Of a stretch of DNA of 64,000 bases, positions 42,659 to 55,290 are shown in pieces; the first letter of the stretch is position 1; each line of letters opens with the position of its first letter. The notes beneath the pieces were generated by a model. That model searched no databases, was not told where the DNA came from, and saw only the letters and a program-made list of their open reading frames with translations. This DNA comes from Ciona intestinalis. Its lineage: Eukaryota; Chordata; Ascidiacea; Phlebobranchia; Cionidae. The stretch covers positions 47,968 to 111,967 of the forward strand of contig NW_004190401.2 of assembly GCF_000224145.3 (NCBI RefSeq), in the 5' to 3' direction. A program made the position numbers and the translations under genes.

Positions 42659-44689
42659 TACAGAGTCTTATTGCGTCACAGAAGGAGTCTGTTCCATTGT
42701 GGTAACTCATGGAATGTTTTGATACTTCTCGAGTCGTCGTATCGCGGGTTGCCATATCTTTCCAATATTTTATGAAAATGTTAACGACCGTATTTTGTCT
42801 ATCCTTTTTACAACAATCTGTCGAAACAATTTTAACATCCGACCACGTGACCTGTATTTACGTCACAGCATACGTATGTTGGAAACCATCCATGCGTGTC
42901 CGTACATAAATAACAGCTGCCTTGGACAGCTGGTTAAAAAAAAACGTCTTGTTATAATGAACAACAACAGTGATTATTACGTTATAATTGGAAGCCATGT
43001 TATTGTTCAATATCGAAAAAACGAAAACAACAATTAAGCTTGGAACATCTGTCTTTCGAAACCTTACGAAATCTACAATCCTATATGTGACGTCACAGAC
43101 CATCCCTGACTATCCTACAAACGATATTTGTTTACGTCACAATCATGTTTGTACAAGGTACAAACCCCATTCATAAAACTTCAAAATCCATTATTTCGTC
43201 ACAATCACATTGTTTCGTTGATAATTACAAACCATTGTTTTTAAACAACCGTTCATTGTTTAATTCCATCAACCCTTTGTTCGTTATCGTTAACAATCGA
43301 CAACTTCCTGTTCGATTATCTTAATCGATTATTACGCTACGCTTGGCTAAGTTGCGCTAAGTCCAACTGAACCTACACTACCTTGCCATTTATAATGAAA
43401 CCTTTCCTAATATAGGAAAGTGGAAAAATCTGCATTATGCTGTCATAGAAGTAACACATGCTCACTGTGACATCACACTAGAGGACAATGAACACGAGGC
43501 GCATACCCCGAAGTCGCCAGAAGCAATGAATGAACACAGCGCCGAATATCGCGTCTCCTCTGTGACGTGCGTTGCCATCGACTGTGACGTAAGACGCCGA
43601 TTAGCGACACGCTTCAGAGGTCGCGCGTTTGAAAAGAAAGTAGAGAGAACGCTTCGCGCAATCGATGCTCATACAACACATGCGCGTCATAAAGCCTCTG
43701 TGACCGAATAACCAGAACACTTTCTCGAACTGAATAACAATGATCAACCCGATCCCTTGCGGGTTGTGACGAAACAATACACCAGGCTTAACAAGTAATT
43801 GTGATTCACAATTACTAGATTTTAGAAACAATTGTTTATGTAACAAACAAACACCGGGAAATAACGTCACGATATTCGTTTTGTTACGTGGAAATACTTC
43901 CATTATTACGTAAAACTACGTTGTTGAATTTGTGAATTGAAAACTTGAATTTTACCCACGTGATGTTACGTCACAATGCAAGCTACGCAGTAGTGTAAAC
44001 GCGGCTTGAAAGAACAAACAAAGAAATGTCCACGCTGATCTGCGCTGAACAACGCTGGGTGTAGATATTTTTTCTTATACGTTACAACAGTGTGCATGTA
44101 ATTCAAACGTCTTAAAACAGATTGTTGAAAGCGTTCAAACCCAACTTCGGTTATTTCGGGAACGAAACTCTTAATTTAGTCATAAACGCGATTAGGATGT
44201 CATAAATAGCAGCGTGGGTTCGCTTACGGGAACCTGTCGCGATATTTTTAGCTTCCAATAAATCACGTGAATAACTTTGGTTATTTTTACTTGGTTGCCA
44301 CGGCTACAAACCACGTGGTTGTAAATAAATATCACGTATGACGTGACAATGCGCAAACTTTGATTTAGTTCTAACTTCTCACGTGGTTAGACTTAAATAT
44401 ATACTGGTTTAGCAGTCACGACTTTATTTCACACTTTCGCTTGAATAGTTTTTACCAATACGTGATTTTAACGACTGTTGTTTTTGCCGCTGAAGAAATA
44501 ATCTGATCTTTGGTGTTAGAGATAAACACAATGTAACGTTATGAAATCAACATATTTTAAATTTAATTTTCCTCAAACTAATCATGCGTGAAAATCATCC
44601 ACGCGTAAAATGATTCATGTGACGTCAATATTAATGCGTCACGTGGTCCCAAGAGTACATTATGACGCACGACAACGTAACAATCCCAT

Positions 44690-44830
44690 GTGGCTAACCA
44701 CTTCAGATTAAGAGAAGCTTTGAAGATAAACCAACCATGGTATTTGACACCGCATGCTTTGATGTGTATTACTGAGGTACTAGGTTCAAATCCCTATGCG
44801 GTAACTACAATCATATGGAGTAATAATGTG
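44690..44830 (+). repeat. tRNA-like (SINE head) fragment
   Basis: ggttcaaatcc near 44783 is a perfect RNA polymerase III B-box match, followed by ctatgcgg. The sequence before it does not fold as a full tRNA, so this is more likely a SINE or tRNA relic than a tRNA gene. Confidence 0.4.
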
Positions 44831-44874
44831 GCACACGTGTTACATTATTATATAAGCTGGAAAGATATTAACAT

Positions 44875-45290
44875 GCTACAAGTGTATTCATACACCTCAT
44901 GCTCACTGTCGAGTTATGACATGGGTGTCTTGTTATAAACCAGACACACATAGTATTCATAGTTTCATACACCTCATGCTCACTGTTGAGTTATAACTAT
45001 GTGTCTTCTTATACACTAGACACACATGGTGCATTCATACACCTCATGCTCACTGTTGAGTTATAACATGGGTGTCTTCTTATACACCAGACACACATGG
45101 TGCATTCATACACCTCATGCTCACTGTTGAGTTATAACTATGTGTCTTCTTATACACCAGGCACACATGGTGCATTTATACACCCCATGCTCACTGTCGA
45201 GTTATAACATGGGTGTCTTCTTATACACCGGGCACACATGGTGTATTCATATACCTCATGCTCACTGTCAAGTTATAACATACATGTAAA
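44875..45290 (+). repeat. 71-bp minisatellite, intergenic (about six units)
   Basis: Units alternate between ...gttataacatgggtgtctt... and a shorter ...gttataactatgtgtctt... form. It is the same unit as the intronic arrays. This is the only one of the five arrays lying between genes. Confidence 0.9.
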
Positions 45291-46229
45291 CCACTAACGA
45301 AACGTGAACGTCCTTAACACCATTGGTTCTGCACCTGGCACATAAACATCATTGAAACGACTGCAAACCTCACGCTCTGTATCGAAGTAAAATGCAATGA
45401 ACCGTGAAAAGCGGAAATAGAACTGTGATGGTGACGTCACAGATGAATAAGTCGTTTGAATCGAAATATAATCCACACACCGATTCATGCGGCACACCAC
45501 AATACCCGTCATCACGCAACCGACGTTGTTAATTCAACATTTTTCCATTTAAGATGTTTCGTTAAAAGAATAACCACGCGCTTATGACGTAACAAACCTC
45601 CGCGGCAACATTCGAACACGCACAGTCGAACTGTGACGCAACAATGCCCATACATGACTCACAATCCAACGAAACATCGACATAACGTGCGTATTTGATT
45701 ATAAAAGTTCATATTGTGGCGTAACATGTGTCATAGTGACGTCATTAGAGTGTATTTTTTGGAATGTTAACCTCATTATATCATGTGATGAAACTGAGTT
45801 AAAATCCGTGAATCTATAAGCTCTGATCTATTAATGCTCATGAAGTTGGACGATTATTGTAACCAAATAACAGTCAGGATCAAGTGTTACGAAATATGTT
45901 ACAAACGAAAACCAACTGTTATGAATTGTATGCTGTAAGATATATATTCCGCCTAAAACGGCATCATTAGTCTCTTATAAAAAATAGATTGAAGCAATAC
46001 GTTGGACACTGTCGGTCGGTTACGTATTACGTAGCACTTGTTTTCGTCACGTGATAAACCGGTGATCGAAAACATTTCTTAAATTAATAAACTACCAACA
46101 CCGTCAATACTTAATAACAAAGGTTCGAATAGCCTGCAGCTAACTTAGAACTTACCATGTAAAGAGATTCGAATGTTTATAATGGCACGACCAAAGCTAT
46201 TATGGCGGTATAATACCGTTGGTGTGTTA

Positions 46230-46430
46230 TTAGGTTTGATATATGGTGGATTGGGGTCATTTATTCTCTTTTAGCGTTCCATTTAGTAGTAAAACAAGAA
46301 TATTTAAAGACTTATATACCCGTTTCTCACGACTCTAAAAAAGAGTTGTTAATTGGTAGAACCATGATCGGGAAATATGGGACATCGTGTGCTAACGGTG
46401 GTATCCATTTTACCCCACAGTACTATAACT
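46230..46430. mobile_element. Diverged MITE upstream of SIK
   Basis: Left end ggtggattggggtcatttat; right end ggtatccattttaccccaca then gtactata; interior 'cgtttctcacgactct' and 'catgatcgggaaatatggga' match the MITE family. Confidence 0.6.
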
Positions 46431-46990
46431 ATGTTACAACTACACTAATACATCTAATGCAAAATTAGCATTGATGTTTGTTATTTCAAACTAATAAAAC
46501 AGACAAACTGATGCAATTATATCATAATGGAGACATTGTATAACTGCACGCAACAAAACTCTTTGCAAACATCGAATGTTCTGCGCATGAAACAAAACTC
46601 ATAAAATGTTACAAAAACACCCGAAACTAAAATATGAAACCGACTATAAGTGACTTATCTGTTTTCTACGCTATTAGTAAACCTCGTTTTTTTGCTTGCT
46701 GCATATTTAGGAACACTTAATGCGAAAACCAAAACACAGATCATTAAAATCACAAACTTTCCAATTTAAACCGAAAGCCAATACTTTCTGTTCTAAATTG
46801 ATGACATTTCATTTCAAACCAACTTCTCACAAACTGTTGATTCAAACTCCGTCCCTGTTGTATCAACACAACCACATGCGCGACGCTGATTGTTACAACT
46901 TCCGGCGTCTGTGACGTCACTATAATGTCAACCAAAATGTCACGTGATATCGATGTAGATCGTGAGGTTCGAGAATTGACGATAGAAGGG

Positions 46991-46996
46991 TTTATT
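46991..46996 (-). promoter_or_regulatory. Candidate polyadenylation signal of RIOX1
   Basis: AATAAA on the coding strand about 190 bp beyond the RIOX1 stop (47189-47191). Confidence 0.45.
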
Positions 46997-47188
46997 ACGT
47001 CACAATTAGCCGTAAATCGAAATTATTCAAATAATGGCAGCCGATGCAACTGACAGCGAACAACAGGAGAGATTATGATGAACAAAGAATTGACATAATG
47101 GTGCAAATGACGTCATGCAACTGGCGCGGTTTTTACATTTCATGATGACGTCATCAAAGATAAAGATCAGCACCGTGACGCTAGAGAG

Positions 47189-50100
47189 TCAGGGATTACT
47201 CAGCATTTTTATTTTTTCCTCCGTCACCAAAATTCCTTTCTCGAAAAGCGAAATCGCTAAGTTGACCTGCAAACAATGGAGTGATTGTTACGTCATACCC
47301 AATATGACGTCATAATTACCTTGTCTTCGTTTGAATCAAGTGGAAGACTACCCACTGTGACGTAACAAGGATATTTATGAATAAGGAATTCTAGAGCAGG
47401 GGCAAACTGTCGAAGAATTTCAAAAGTTTTCTTTTCTTCTTGATGATAAACTCTGTAATGTATTGTTGGTGGTGAATGCAAATTATTTATCCTCGTATGA
47501 CGGCGCAGTGGTTATAACGCGGGTTTTATTTTATACACCCCGTGTCAGCTTATGAGCAATTGCCGTAAAGTGTCTTGCTCAAAGACACTTACGCCTACGA
47601 TGGTAGCAACACCACAATTCGAACCCGTCACCTCTGGGCTAGACAGAAACGGTAATCATTATCCTACTGTGCCGACAAATGATGCCAACTATTACGTCAT
47701 AATCACACCGAACCTTGGATTTTGCACACAATGGAAAACTTGGACAACCGAATTGTCGTTCGTGTCGTTCTGTGACGCAACAATACGAAGCGCGTTCTTC
47801 CGTAAAACGCGAATCCGAGTTTTTTCATCGATGTCGCATATATAGTGGGTGGGGGTTCCCGGTGACGTCATGCCTACGTCACAGCCATGAATTGATCGAG
47901 ACTTTTCATCTGTGAAGGTATATTAACAATGTGAAGGTATATTAACAATGTCGAAGGCACATACGCCCACAATGGTGGCAACGACGATTCACACATGACG
48001 TCACCTTGCGTCATATAAGGAGGCATAGCATCGTGTAGAAAGTTGATTCCATGTTCATCGGCGGCAGCATCTATATCAACCTTATCAGCTAACCTCCGGA
48101 ACAAATCACTGATCTTCCCCATGAAGGCTCTTCTTCTATCTGGATGCTGGGGAAGTATGTGTTGGTAACGATGGTTGGTAATGATGTAGGGTAGCGAGTA
48201 AAACCAAAATTACTAGACAGGAAATAAATTACTTTACATTTTAATAATATGCCTTTTAAAATTGTCAAAACGTGGGATATTAAACTAAATTCCGGAGGAA
48301 TCTCTTTCACCAATATACCACAGCTGGCAGTAACAATATATATAAGAACTCGAGTAATTGCTAGTTGTCGTAGTATAAAACAATAAAGGTGGTTGTACAC
48401 AGTAACCGGAATTTGTCCATTTTGTCTGTTTTGTTCGGATTTTAATGCCACATGCGGAACTCGGTAATGGGTTTGCATACGATTTCGTGAGCCAATTCTC
48501 ATGCCGGATACTATGTACAGCCACCTTAAGACATACATGATGTAATGGTTGAATCAATGTGGTATTAAGATACAGATGTGTATAACAATGAACATTATGA
48601 CATCACAATACCTTGTCACAGTTTTGTTCCCCAAACAAACTAAGATAATCCAGGGGAAGTCCCTTTCTAAACTCGACGTCATCAATTATAGCGTTCTGTA
48701 GCGTGGTGGGTAGTAACTGGGGGGGGGGGTAGGAGGTTACTTATGTGTTTAGGGGGTAGGGTATAAGTTGAGCTGCTTAGAAACATGAATATAGTCGGTC
48801 ATATGGCATCAGTGGTTGGAGTGCTCACTTGTAATCAGAGGGTACTGGGTTTAAGGCCCAATGCTGTGAGCATGTGTTTGGCAAGACATCTAACATCCAT
48901 TGCTCTAAATTCAAGGTTTGTTATGAGTGTCGAATGCGTTAGGTTAAGTTGCTTACAGTAGTAATTGTTTATATCATGCAAGCCATTAGGTCACACTGAG
49001 AATTTGCAGTGCAGCTCTGTACTCCCAATAATTAAAACTAATTATTACAAAAAGATATAGGAGGTGCCTTATGCGCAATGTTAAGCTGACATATACTAAC
49101 TTATAAGTGCGGTGCTGCTACCATTGTGAGTGTGTGTGTGTGCTTGGGCAAGAACCTTTACAACTTTAGCCCAGCGTTCTCTAATGGATTATTTAAATAT
49201 CATCTGTACAGTAAACAATTACCCACAAGTGTTGTTGTTACCCCACCACACAAAGATAAATCTTCAAACCACAATCATGTTATATTCAAATATTGTTCAA
49301 GGAACAAAACAAAATTCCGAACCTTTTCCAGCAAGTCCCCCCATGAATTCCTCTGATACATGGATATTGTTACATGCAATGAGTGAGTGTCGGGTAACGC
49401 CTTCGCTTGATGGATGTATCCTCGTGGAAAATATAGAAGGTTTCCCGCCTCCAGTGTTTGGGTGAAGATCTCATCTCCTATCTCGTCTGCAGTGAAGTTC
49501 CCTACGTGTGGAAATGAATGCTGATAGTTTGGTTACCGCTATTGATACTGTAAATGATGTTGCTACCACTGTTGGCGTATGTGTACTTGTACAAGACTTG
49601 CCCAAATTATCAGCCATATTATCAGCCATACCTACTAATTTCAAAAAACTTGTCAAGCAGAGTGGCCAGAAATAAAAATAGGCTTTGGAGGCCAGGAGAG
49701 TTCCCTGTGTTTGACAACTATGAGTGTAACTTTATTTTAACAATGTCACCCCAGACTTTACCCTGCTGTTAGGTGTCTATACAAACAAGCAGAGCCAAAG
49801 TATTTTGCATTCACCACATTAATCAATGAGGTTCCCTATGTTTGACAACCATGAGTGTAACTACATTTTAACAATGTCACCCCAGATTTTACCCTGCTGT
49901 GGTTCCTTATTTGTTAATATTAGAAATAATGCAACCAATACAACCAGCCTTACCACTTGAATATCTGGGTAAGGTTTCCTTCCCGCTACGAGGCGAATAC
50001 AACGTCCATTCCTTCTTCCCTTCAAGTTGTAACACAAACGCTTCAATGTCATCATAATGTGGAGCGAACCCTTGCGTTCCTGGTGGGGTGAGGTACCTGC

Positions 50101-53100
50101 AGTGTGAGTGGGTTAGATCAGAGAAGAAGTGCCTACGTTTCTTAACAAGTTCATTCACAAAGTAACATATAGTAACTCGTAAGCTGGCACGGGTTTTTTT
50201 TTTTTTTTCCCCCCCCAAAAAAAAAAAAGGCACGCGAGAATAAAGTAAGTTACATTCTTTTTTCTTCCTCCGGTTTTATTTATAATGGGGTTTAAGGTGT
50301 TTCTTCAAAGGACATGGTATTATGGTAAGTATATTAAAGGACATAACAACAACATACAAGCATTATTGCATAACAATGAGTAATGTCTCATAACAAGATT
50401 CTATACAACTGTAATGTAAGTGCCCAAACTTCAAATAGTGGACAACCAGACCTCTGCTCACTTAGTGAAAATAGGCCAAGGAAGGATATATTGGCAAACA
50501 TTATGTTGCACATTATAAATATTTTTTACAAAACCATTGAATTTATAACTCACGTGTTGGCCCCAACCATACACTTGAAGAACTCTTGTAGAGTCGCACA
50601 TAATCTCCACACGGGTTTCGAAAACGCTTGAGGGTTTTTCAACCGAATCGAACATCCATTCTATGATGTAATAATGATATTTTTGAGATCAATAATAAGG
50701 TATATTATTACATCACAAAGAATAAAACAAACAGATTTGAATAAGACAAAAATAAACATATTTTTAAAGGGTAACACCTGCAAAAGTTGCAGTGAATAAA
50801 AACAAACGTAAATATGGTAAAAAAATTAAGATTATTTTATTAATTGAGCAGGGGACCACCGGTGTTTGGTGTCTTTTCATTACTTCGTACATTTTGATGA
50901 TTTGCATGTCTTGATAGAAACTAATCCTTATTGTTGTAACTTCTGTGTTAGTAAAATATTGGCCTCACCTTAAAATAGTCCCACACAACAGGAGCGTAAG
51001 CTCTCCCATCAATATTATGAGTTTCCCTTCTTCCATTCTGGTAAGTAGTGACATCCAAGTTAACGGAATATCGGACGTTACATTCGTTTAATATTCGATT
51101 CATCTCCTTGGTGCTGAACAAACCATCAGCATATCGAGGACAATGTCGAAGCACAAGGAGTGGGCGCGACTCCCAGATGTCCCTGGGTGAATGGAATATT
51201 AAACATATAATAACAGTGTACATACAGTTTACTAGAGAGTAAACATTGATTGGTGTATGCATTTGTAAAACAGCTCTATTTTAAGTACTGGCGCTTCAAA
51301 GTCATATAGAGTTGTTTTTATTTGAGTAAAACAAAATAACAATCTTTTTTGAGTTGCAAGGATAGTCAAACAAAGTTACATACATGGTAACTCAGTAGCA
51401 GGCAAAGGTGTATGAAACAGAACACCCACGTTATAACAAGTTAACAACTGTCGTTTCCCGCCACGCGAGGATAAATTAGTTATATATATGAATTCCTAAA
51501 CACTCTAAACCTTAGATATAACACAATAAAAACTTAACCAGGGAATTCAACCCAAAACACACAGAATGATTTTCACCAACAAACTTACTTGAAGAACTTG
51601 TGGCTTGTGTAAGGATGAATCAACCATTCAAACAACTCCTTCCCATCATTCTCACTATCACCAACAGGGAACGGCATCTTCGGAATATCTTGGGCTTTTT
51701 GTGAGATTGTGGTGACCGAACCAGTTGATATCTGAAGTATTTTACTTATATAACTTGAAAAAAATACAATTTCCAACGAATAAGTAAAACCTTTGAAATA
51801 TATGATCTCTCTGTCATATTAATTACATATATATTTTTGTATATTATATATACATACATAATATATACCTTCTATAACTTGAAACAAATATATTTTTCAC
51901 AAATAAGTAAAAACCTGTGTGATATATGAACCTGACCGCTCTCTCTATACAAATGATACATATATACATTACTGTATATAACTTACAAGGAAATTGTTAT
52001 TAAACAAACAGGTAAAACAAGAACCAATGATTTAAAAACCTCATTCATTAGAAGCAATATACAATTTACGTTTACCTAATGGCCTACATACAACAATATA
52101 TACGATATACACACATACAACAATATATATATATATACAATATATTAGGTTAAGGTATATACAACACAACAGCAGAGCAAATAAACTAAGTTGTGAATCT
52201 ACATCTTACATATCGAAATCATAACGAACAAACACAACAGTTAAACATGACATGACATCTTACATTTGCTTTGTTTGTAAAATTTCCCTTCCGTTTCTTT
52301 ATTTGACTTTTATTCTCGGAACAAATTGATTCGTCTTCAACACGGAACTTTTTCTTTGGTGGTGGTTTGCTCTCTACTGCCAGCAAGTGGTCAGCTGCAA
52401 AGCTCTCGCTCTAAACAAAAAAGTCCATGATTTTATTTTATAGTGAGGCCCATAGCGTAACTCGCTATAAGACCTGAGATTCAGAGATTTTAGGTTGGTT
52501 CATTACTATTACACAAAAATCTATGGCTTATAATTAAAAATATTCCATTCAAAAAACTTATATATATGCATACTGTATCTGTTGGTAAAATGAATGTACA
52601 ACATTTGTATAATGATAAAAACCAAACTTAGTGCAGACTTGCAAAACAAATTTTGGTTCAAATTTACGTTTTTGATTCGTTGATCTGGTGTGGAAGGTTG
52701 GTCGTCATCTTCACAACTATTCAAGCTTTGACTCGTCGATAACTCAATGCTGGCATCTGGGCATAGAAACAATATTAACTTTGATAAAAGTGATCTTGGG
52801 CACGAAGCCAACGTTAACAACAATTGCATGAATGTTTCTTGGTCTGGATTGTGGGCGTATGTGTCCTCGAGCAAGACACTTGGCAATTGCTTCAAACCCA
52901 GTGGTCACTAATGGGTTGTTTAAATTATCAGCAACACAGTAAATAAAAACCCACAAAGTCAGATAAAAAATCAAAATGTAAGACATAATCTCGCAGACCA
53001 GTTTTGTTGTCTTGAAGCTTACTTATTACTAATATGAATATATGATTCTATGAATAAATGAATGAAATAGTAGGTTAAGTTTACCAAAAATAAAAATTGT

Positions 53101-55290
53101 CATAACAAAACAAACAGATTATATATACATAACTCTAAAATATATGTTTTACAATGTGGCATAACATCCAGGAGATCCAATTGTGTGATGATGGTCATAA
53201 TAAGTTGAAGCACCACTTTTACTGTAAGTACCTTCTTTATAGAGAATTGCTGCTCTGTTAAACTTCATGATCTCATTATTATTTATGTTTGTTGTAGATT
53301 CCTTTGGTTTGGGCGAAGAAATCGCTGTTGTTGATTTTTTACTGTCAAAAATAAAATTGGTTATAATATATATAATAAAAATTTGTAAAATGATTGTTTT
53401 AAAGAGACAGTAGCCTACCTAAGAACCTGTGTCTCCAAAAAAAGATAGAACAATTCACCGGCGCCGTGGTATAGTGGTTAGCGCGCTTCNNNNNNNNNNN
53501 NNNNNNNNNNNNNNNNNNNNNNNNNNNNNNNNNNNNNNNNNNNNNNNNNNNNNNNNNNNNNNNNNNNNNNNNNNNNNNNNNNNNNNNNNNNNNNNNNNNN
53601 NNNNNNNNNNNNNNAAGACACTTAACGGCAATTGCTCCAACCCAGTGGTCACTAATGGGTTGTCCAAATTATCAGCCATACAAAAAAAAATAAAAAAAAT
53701 CCCCCCATAAAATAATTACCCACAAAGCAACATACATGGTTACCCGTAAGCTGGCACGAGGTGTTAAACCCGTGTTATAACGACTGTCATTTTCCGGCCA
53801 GGCGAGGATAAGGTAAGTTACATTCATTCATTCAAAAACAGTTTAAAATTTTTAGAAATAAAACTTTTTAATTTATTATTGTTTTTAAAACTTACACATG
53901 TTGTCGTGTTCCGAACTTAACTGGCTTTGGGGCAAAATTGACCAACGGGCTTCTAGTGTTTGTAGTTGATGGAATGCATGAAGGTTCCCATTGTTGGTAT
54001 GTGCCTACGGTGGATGCATGTTAACTTGGTATGGGTATCAAAAATTTTATTCCACAAGGGTGAGGTCTTACAGGTGATTTAGACTACGGTGTGGACCGGA
54101 GTTCATTAAATAACTTATGTTGTTTACTAGGAAATTTGTCGAGCAAATTAACTTATAAAAGCCTTTAAATGACCTTAGCTTAGTTTTATTAAAGTTTGTC
54201 TAAGATTGTTATTTCTGCAAAACAGACACCTGTCACTCCTTGAAGTAACTTCTTATGTTTTGCCTTTCTCTTGGAAGAAGCTCGACGAAGAGAAAACGCA
54301 GCTTTGTTAGAAAAACTTTTGATGAAAGAAGAAGAAGGTTTAGCTTTGTCATCATTGAGTGGATGATAAACAGCAGGTGTCATATTCTCTTGGAGGGAAG
54401 GGGAACTACCAGCTCTTTCTCTCTGTTGGTTTGTAATTTAGGAAATAGTTAATATTCTAAAACATAACCAGAGACCTATTCAACAGGTCATAAGTAAGGT
54501 CCTATTTTGAAACTTTTCATTAGGCAAAACGAAAACACCACGAATGGTCTTCTCGGCTATCGAATAAAGTAAGTCGACTCGGTCGCGGTTACTATTGGTT
54601 ACTGCATTTTTTTGGCTCGACTAAAATTAATTCGGCCGACTAACTTTGTGTGCATTACATCATTTGACTAAATTTTAGTTGGTCGATTTAGGCGTCGACT
54701 ACTTTATTCAGTAGCCGAGATTGCCATCCTGGGTGGGATAAAGTTGCTTCATGCTTTAGGGAGGTCCCAAAGCAAGGCTGGGTTCTAGGAATTAGACCAG
54801 AGTTAACTTACTTTCATACACAAGGCTGAAAAGTGTGGTAACTTGTAAGCACACAAAGATAAAAAATGGTGCAAAAAATATGAGCCAGAGTGACATGCGC
54901 TGTCACCGCACCAGGCCCATGAAAGACTTAAATAGACCTTCCGGGTGTTGGAGTAATGGGCCAAATCTGGCCTAAAAATCTTATATTAATTAAAGAAAAC
55001 ATTAAGACAACAGAACCACTAACTAAAACAATGTTGCTGCTGCATTTATTGCTGCTGTATCTAAGGCAGGAATGGTGTGGAGTTTTTTAATTTATTATCA
55101 AAAGTGGTAGATTTATACTATAAAGTAAAACGAATATCAAGGGAATCAAAACAGAAAAGAGTAAGGGAATAAAAACAAAATAATTATAACATGCAAAAGA
55201 TACCTTTAGTTTCTGTGTGGTTGCTGCTTCGGCTGAATAAACAGCAAATGCTGAAACCGATTTGCTCGATGGTTTGCTTGATTTTCCCAT
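47189..55290 (-). CDS. riox1: Ribosomal oxygenase RIOX1/NO66-like JmjC protein, 16 exons
   Basis: Fe(II)/2-oxoglutarate-dependent JmjC oxygenase. The vertebrate orthologue hydroxylates a histidine of ribosomal protein uL2 and is nucleolar/nuclear. Exons in order: 55204-55290, 54230-54422, 53896-54004, 53232-53341, 52668-52756, 52264-52410, 51589-51731, 50969-51182, 50554-50660, 49954-50096, 49323-49501, 48612-48716, 48005-48146, 47714-47873, 47320-47452, 47189-47266 (2139 nt, 712 aa; human about 640). The N-terminal third is Ser/Lys-rich with a PPPKKK basic stretch at 212-217. The JmjC core includes [20 protein letters not shown] with iron ligands His413 and Asp415, and third ligand His478 in YFPRGYIHQ. 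The C-terminal winged-helix part includes RVYHQEE and LDSNEDK. YLTPP and [12 protein letters not shown] favour RIOX1 over RIOX2/MINA. The extra length is in the divergent N-terminus, where exons 2-6 rest mainly on phase and splice sites. Confidence 0.93.
47480..47690 (-). mobile_element. tRNA-derived SINE copy
   Basis: On the minus strand: tRNA-like head with gggttcgaat B box, then the body landmark gtctttgagcaagacactt and cggcaattgctcataag. It lies in RIOX1 intron 14. A second body fragment lies at about 47930-47990 in intron 13. Confidence 0.65.
48805..49200 (+). mobile_element. tRNA-derived SINE copy plus adjacent fragment, RIOX1 intron 11
   Basis: Head with 'catcagtggttggagtgctc' (A-box-like) and 'ctgggtttaaggccc' (B-box-like), then 'ggcaagacatctaacat'. 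A second, diverged body copy follows at about 49100-49200 (gctaccattgtgag... gggcaagaacc). Confidence 0.55.
49690..49910 (+). repeat. 131-bp tandem repeat in RIOX1 intron 10
   Basis: accctgctg starts at 49760 and 49891, the same 131-bp spacing as in ATPase intron 20, with the same landmarks (caatgaggttccctatg, caatgtcaccccag). About 1.7 units. The donor of exon 10 lies about 45 bp away. Confidence 0.9.
50130..50265 (+). repeat. SINE tail with T15-C8-A12 insertion, RIOX1 intron 9
   Basis: The flanks match the SINE tail (acaaagtaacatatagtaac... and cacgcgagaataaagtaagt). The middle, where other copies have 'tgtatgaaacagaacacccg' and more, is replaced by 15 T, 8 C and 12 A at 50194-50228. Confidence 0.75.
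51368..51490 (+). repeat. SINE tail fragment, RIOX1 intron 7
   Basis: Contains 'acaaagttacatacatggta', 'aggtgtatgaaacagaacac' and 'cacgcgaggataaat'. No tRNA-like head was seen to its left. Confidence 0.65.
51780..52160. repeat. AT-dinucleotide-rich intron segment
   Basis: Interrupted (TA)n and TACA runs fill much of RIOX1 intron 6 between exons at 51589-51731 and 52264-52410. No gene seen. Confidence 0.6.
52830..52945 (+). mobile_element. SINE body fragment, RIOX1 intron 4
   Basis: 'gagcaagacacttggcaatt', 'cccagtggtcactaatgggt' and 'tgtttaaattatcagc' match the SINE body at 53615-53680. Confidence 0.7.
53455..53840 (+). mobile_element. Near full-length tRNA-derived SINE interrupted by an assembly gap
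   Basis: Head gcgccgtggtatagtggtta then gcgcgcttc (53461-53489) resembles the 5' half of a tRNA with a Pol III A box. After 125 N come the body (aagacacttaacggcaattg, cagtggtcactaatgggttg) and the tail (acatacatggttacccgtaa... gcgaggataaggtaagttac, then repeated attc). It lies in RIOX1 intron 3. It shows that the tRNA-like head, body and tail fragments seen elsewhere belong to one element. It resembles described Ciona tRNA-related SINEs; the exact family name was not checked. Confidence 0.75.
53490..53614. other. Assembly gap (125 N) in RIOX1 intron 3
   Basis: The gap falls inside a SINE, which is the probable cause. Exon phases on both sides fit without a missing exon. Confidence 0.99.
54542..54729. 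mobile_element. Foldback/MITE-like element in RIOX1 intron 1
   Basis: ctcggctatcgaataaagta then agtcgac (54552-54578) pairs with gtcgactactttattcagta then gccgag (54694-54719) with few mismatches. The similarity continues outward about ten bases with mismatches. The interior has further partial complementarity (gactaaaatt / aattttagtt). It is unrelated in sequence to the gatgggacacc MITE family. Confidence 0.7.

Noticed and set aside
43526..43711. 61-codon plus-strand open frame upstream of SIK
   Set aside because: Arg-rich translation of CpG-rich DNA with no conserved motif.
53461..53489. tRNA gene
   Set aside because: Only the 5' half resembles a tRNA, and the sequence continues after the gap into the SINE body and tail found elsewhere.
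47189..55290. Assignment as RIOX2/MINA
   Set aside because: The core wording around the iron site ([17 protein letters not shown]) fits RIOX1/NO66 better than RIOX2; a phylogeny would be decisive.
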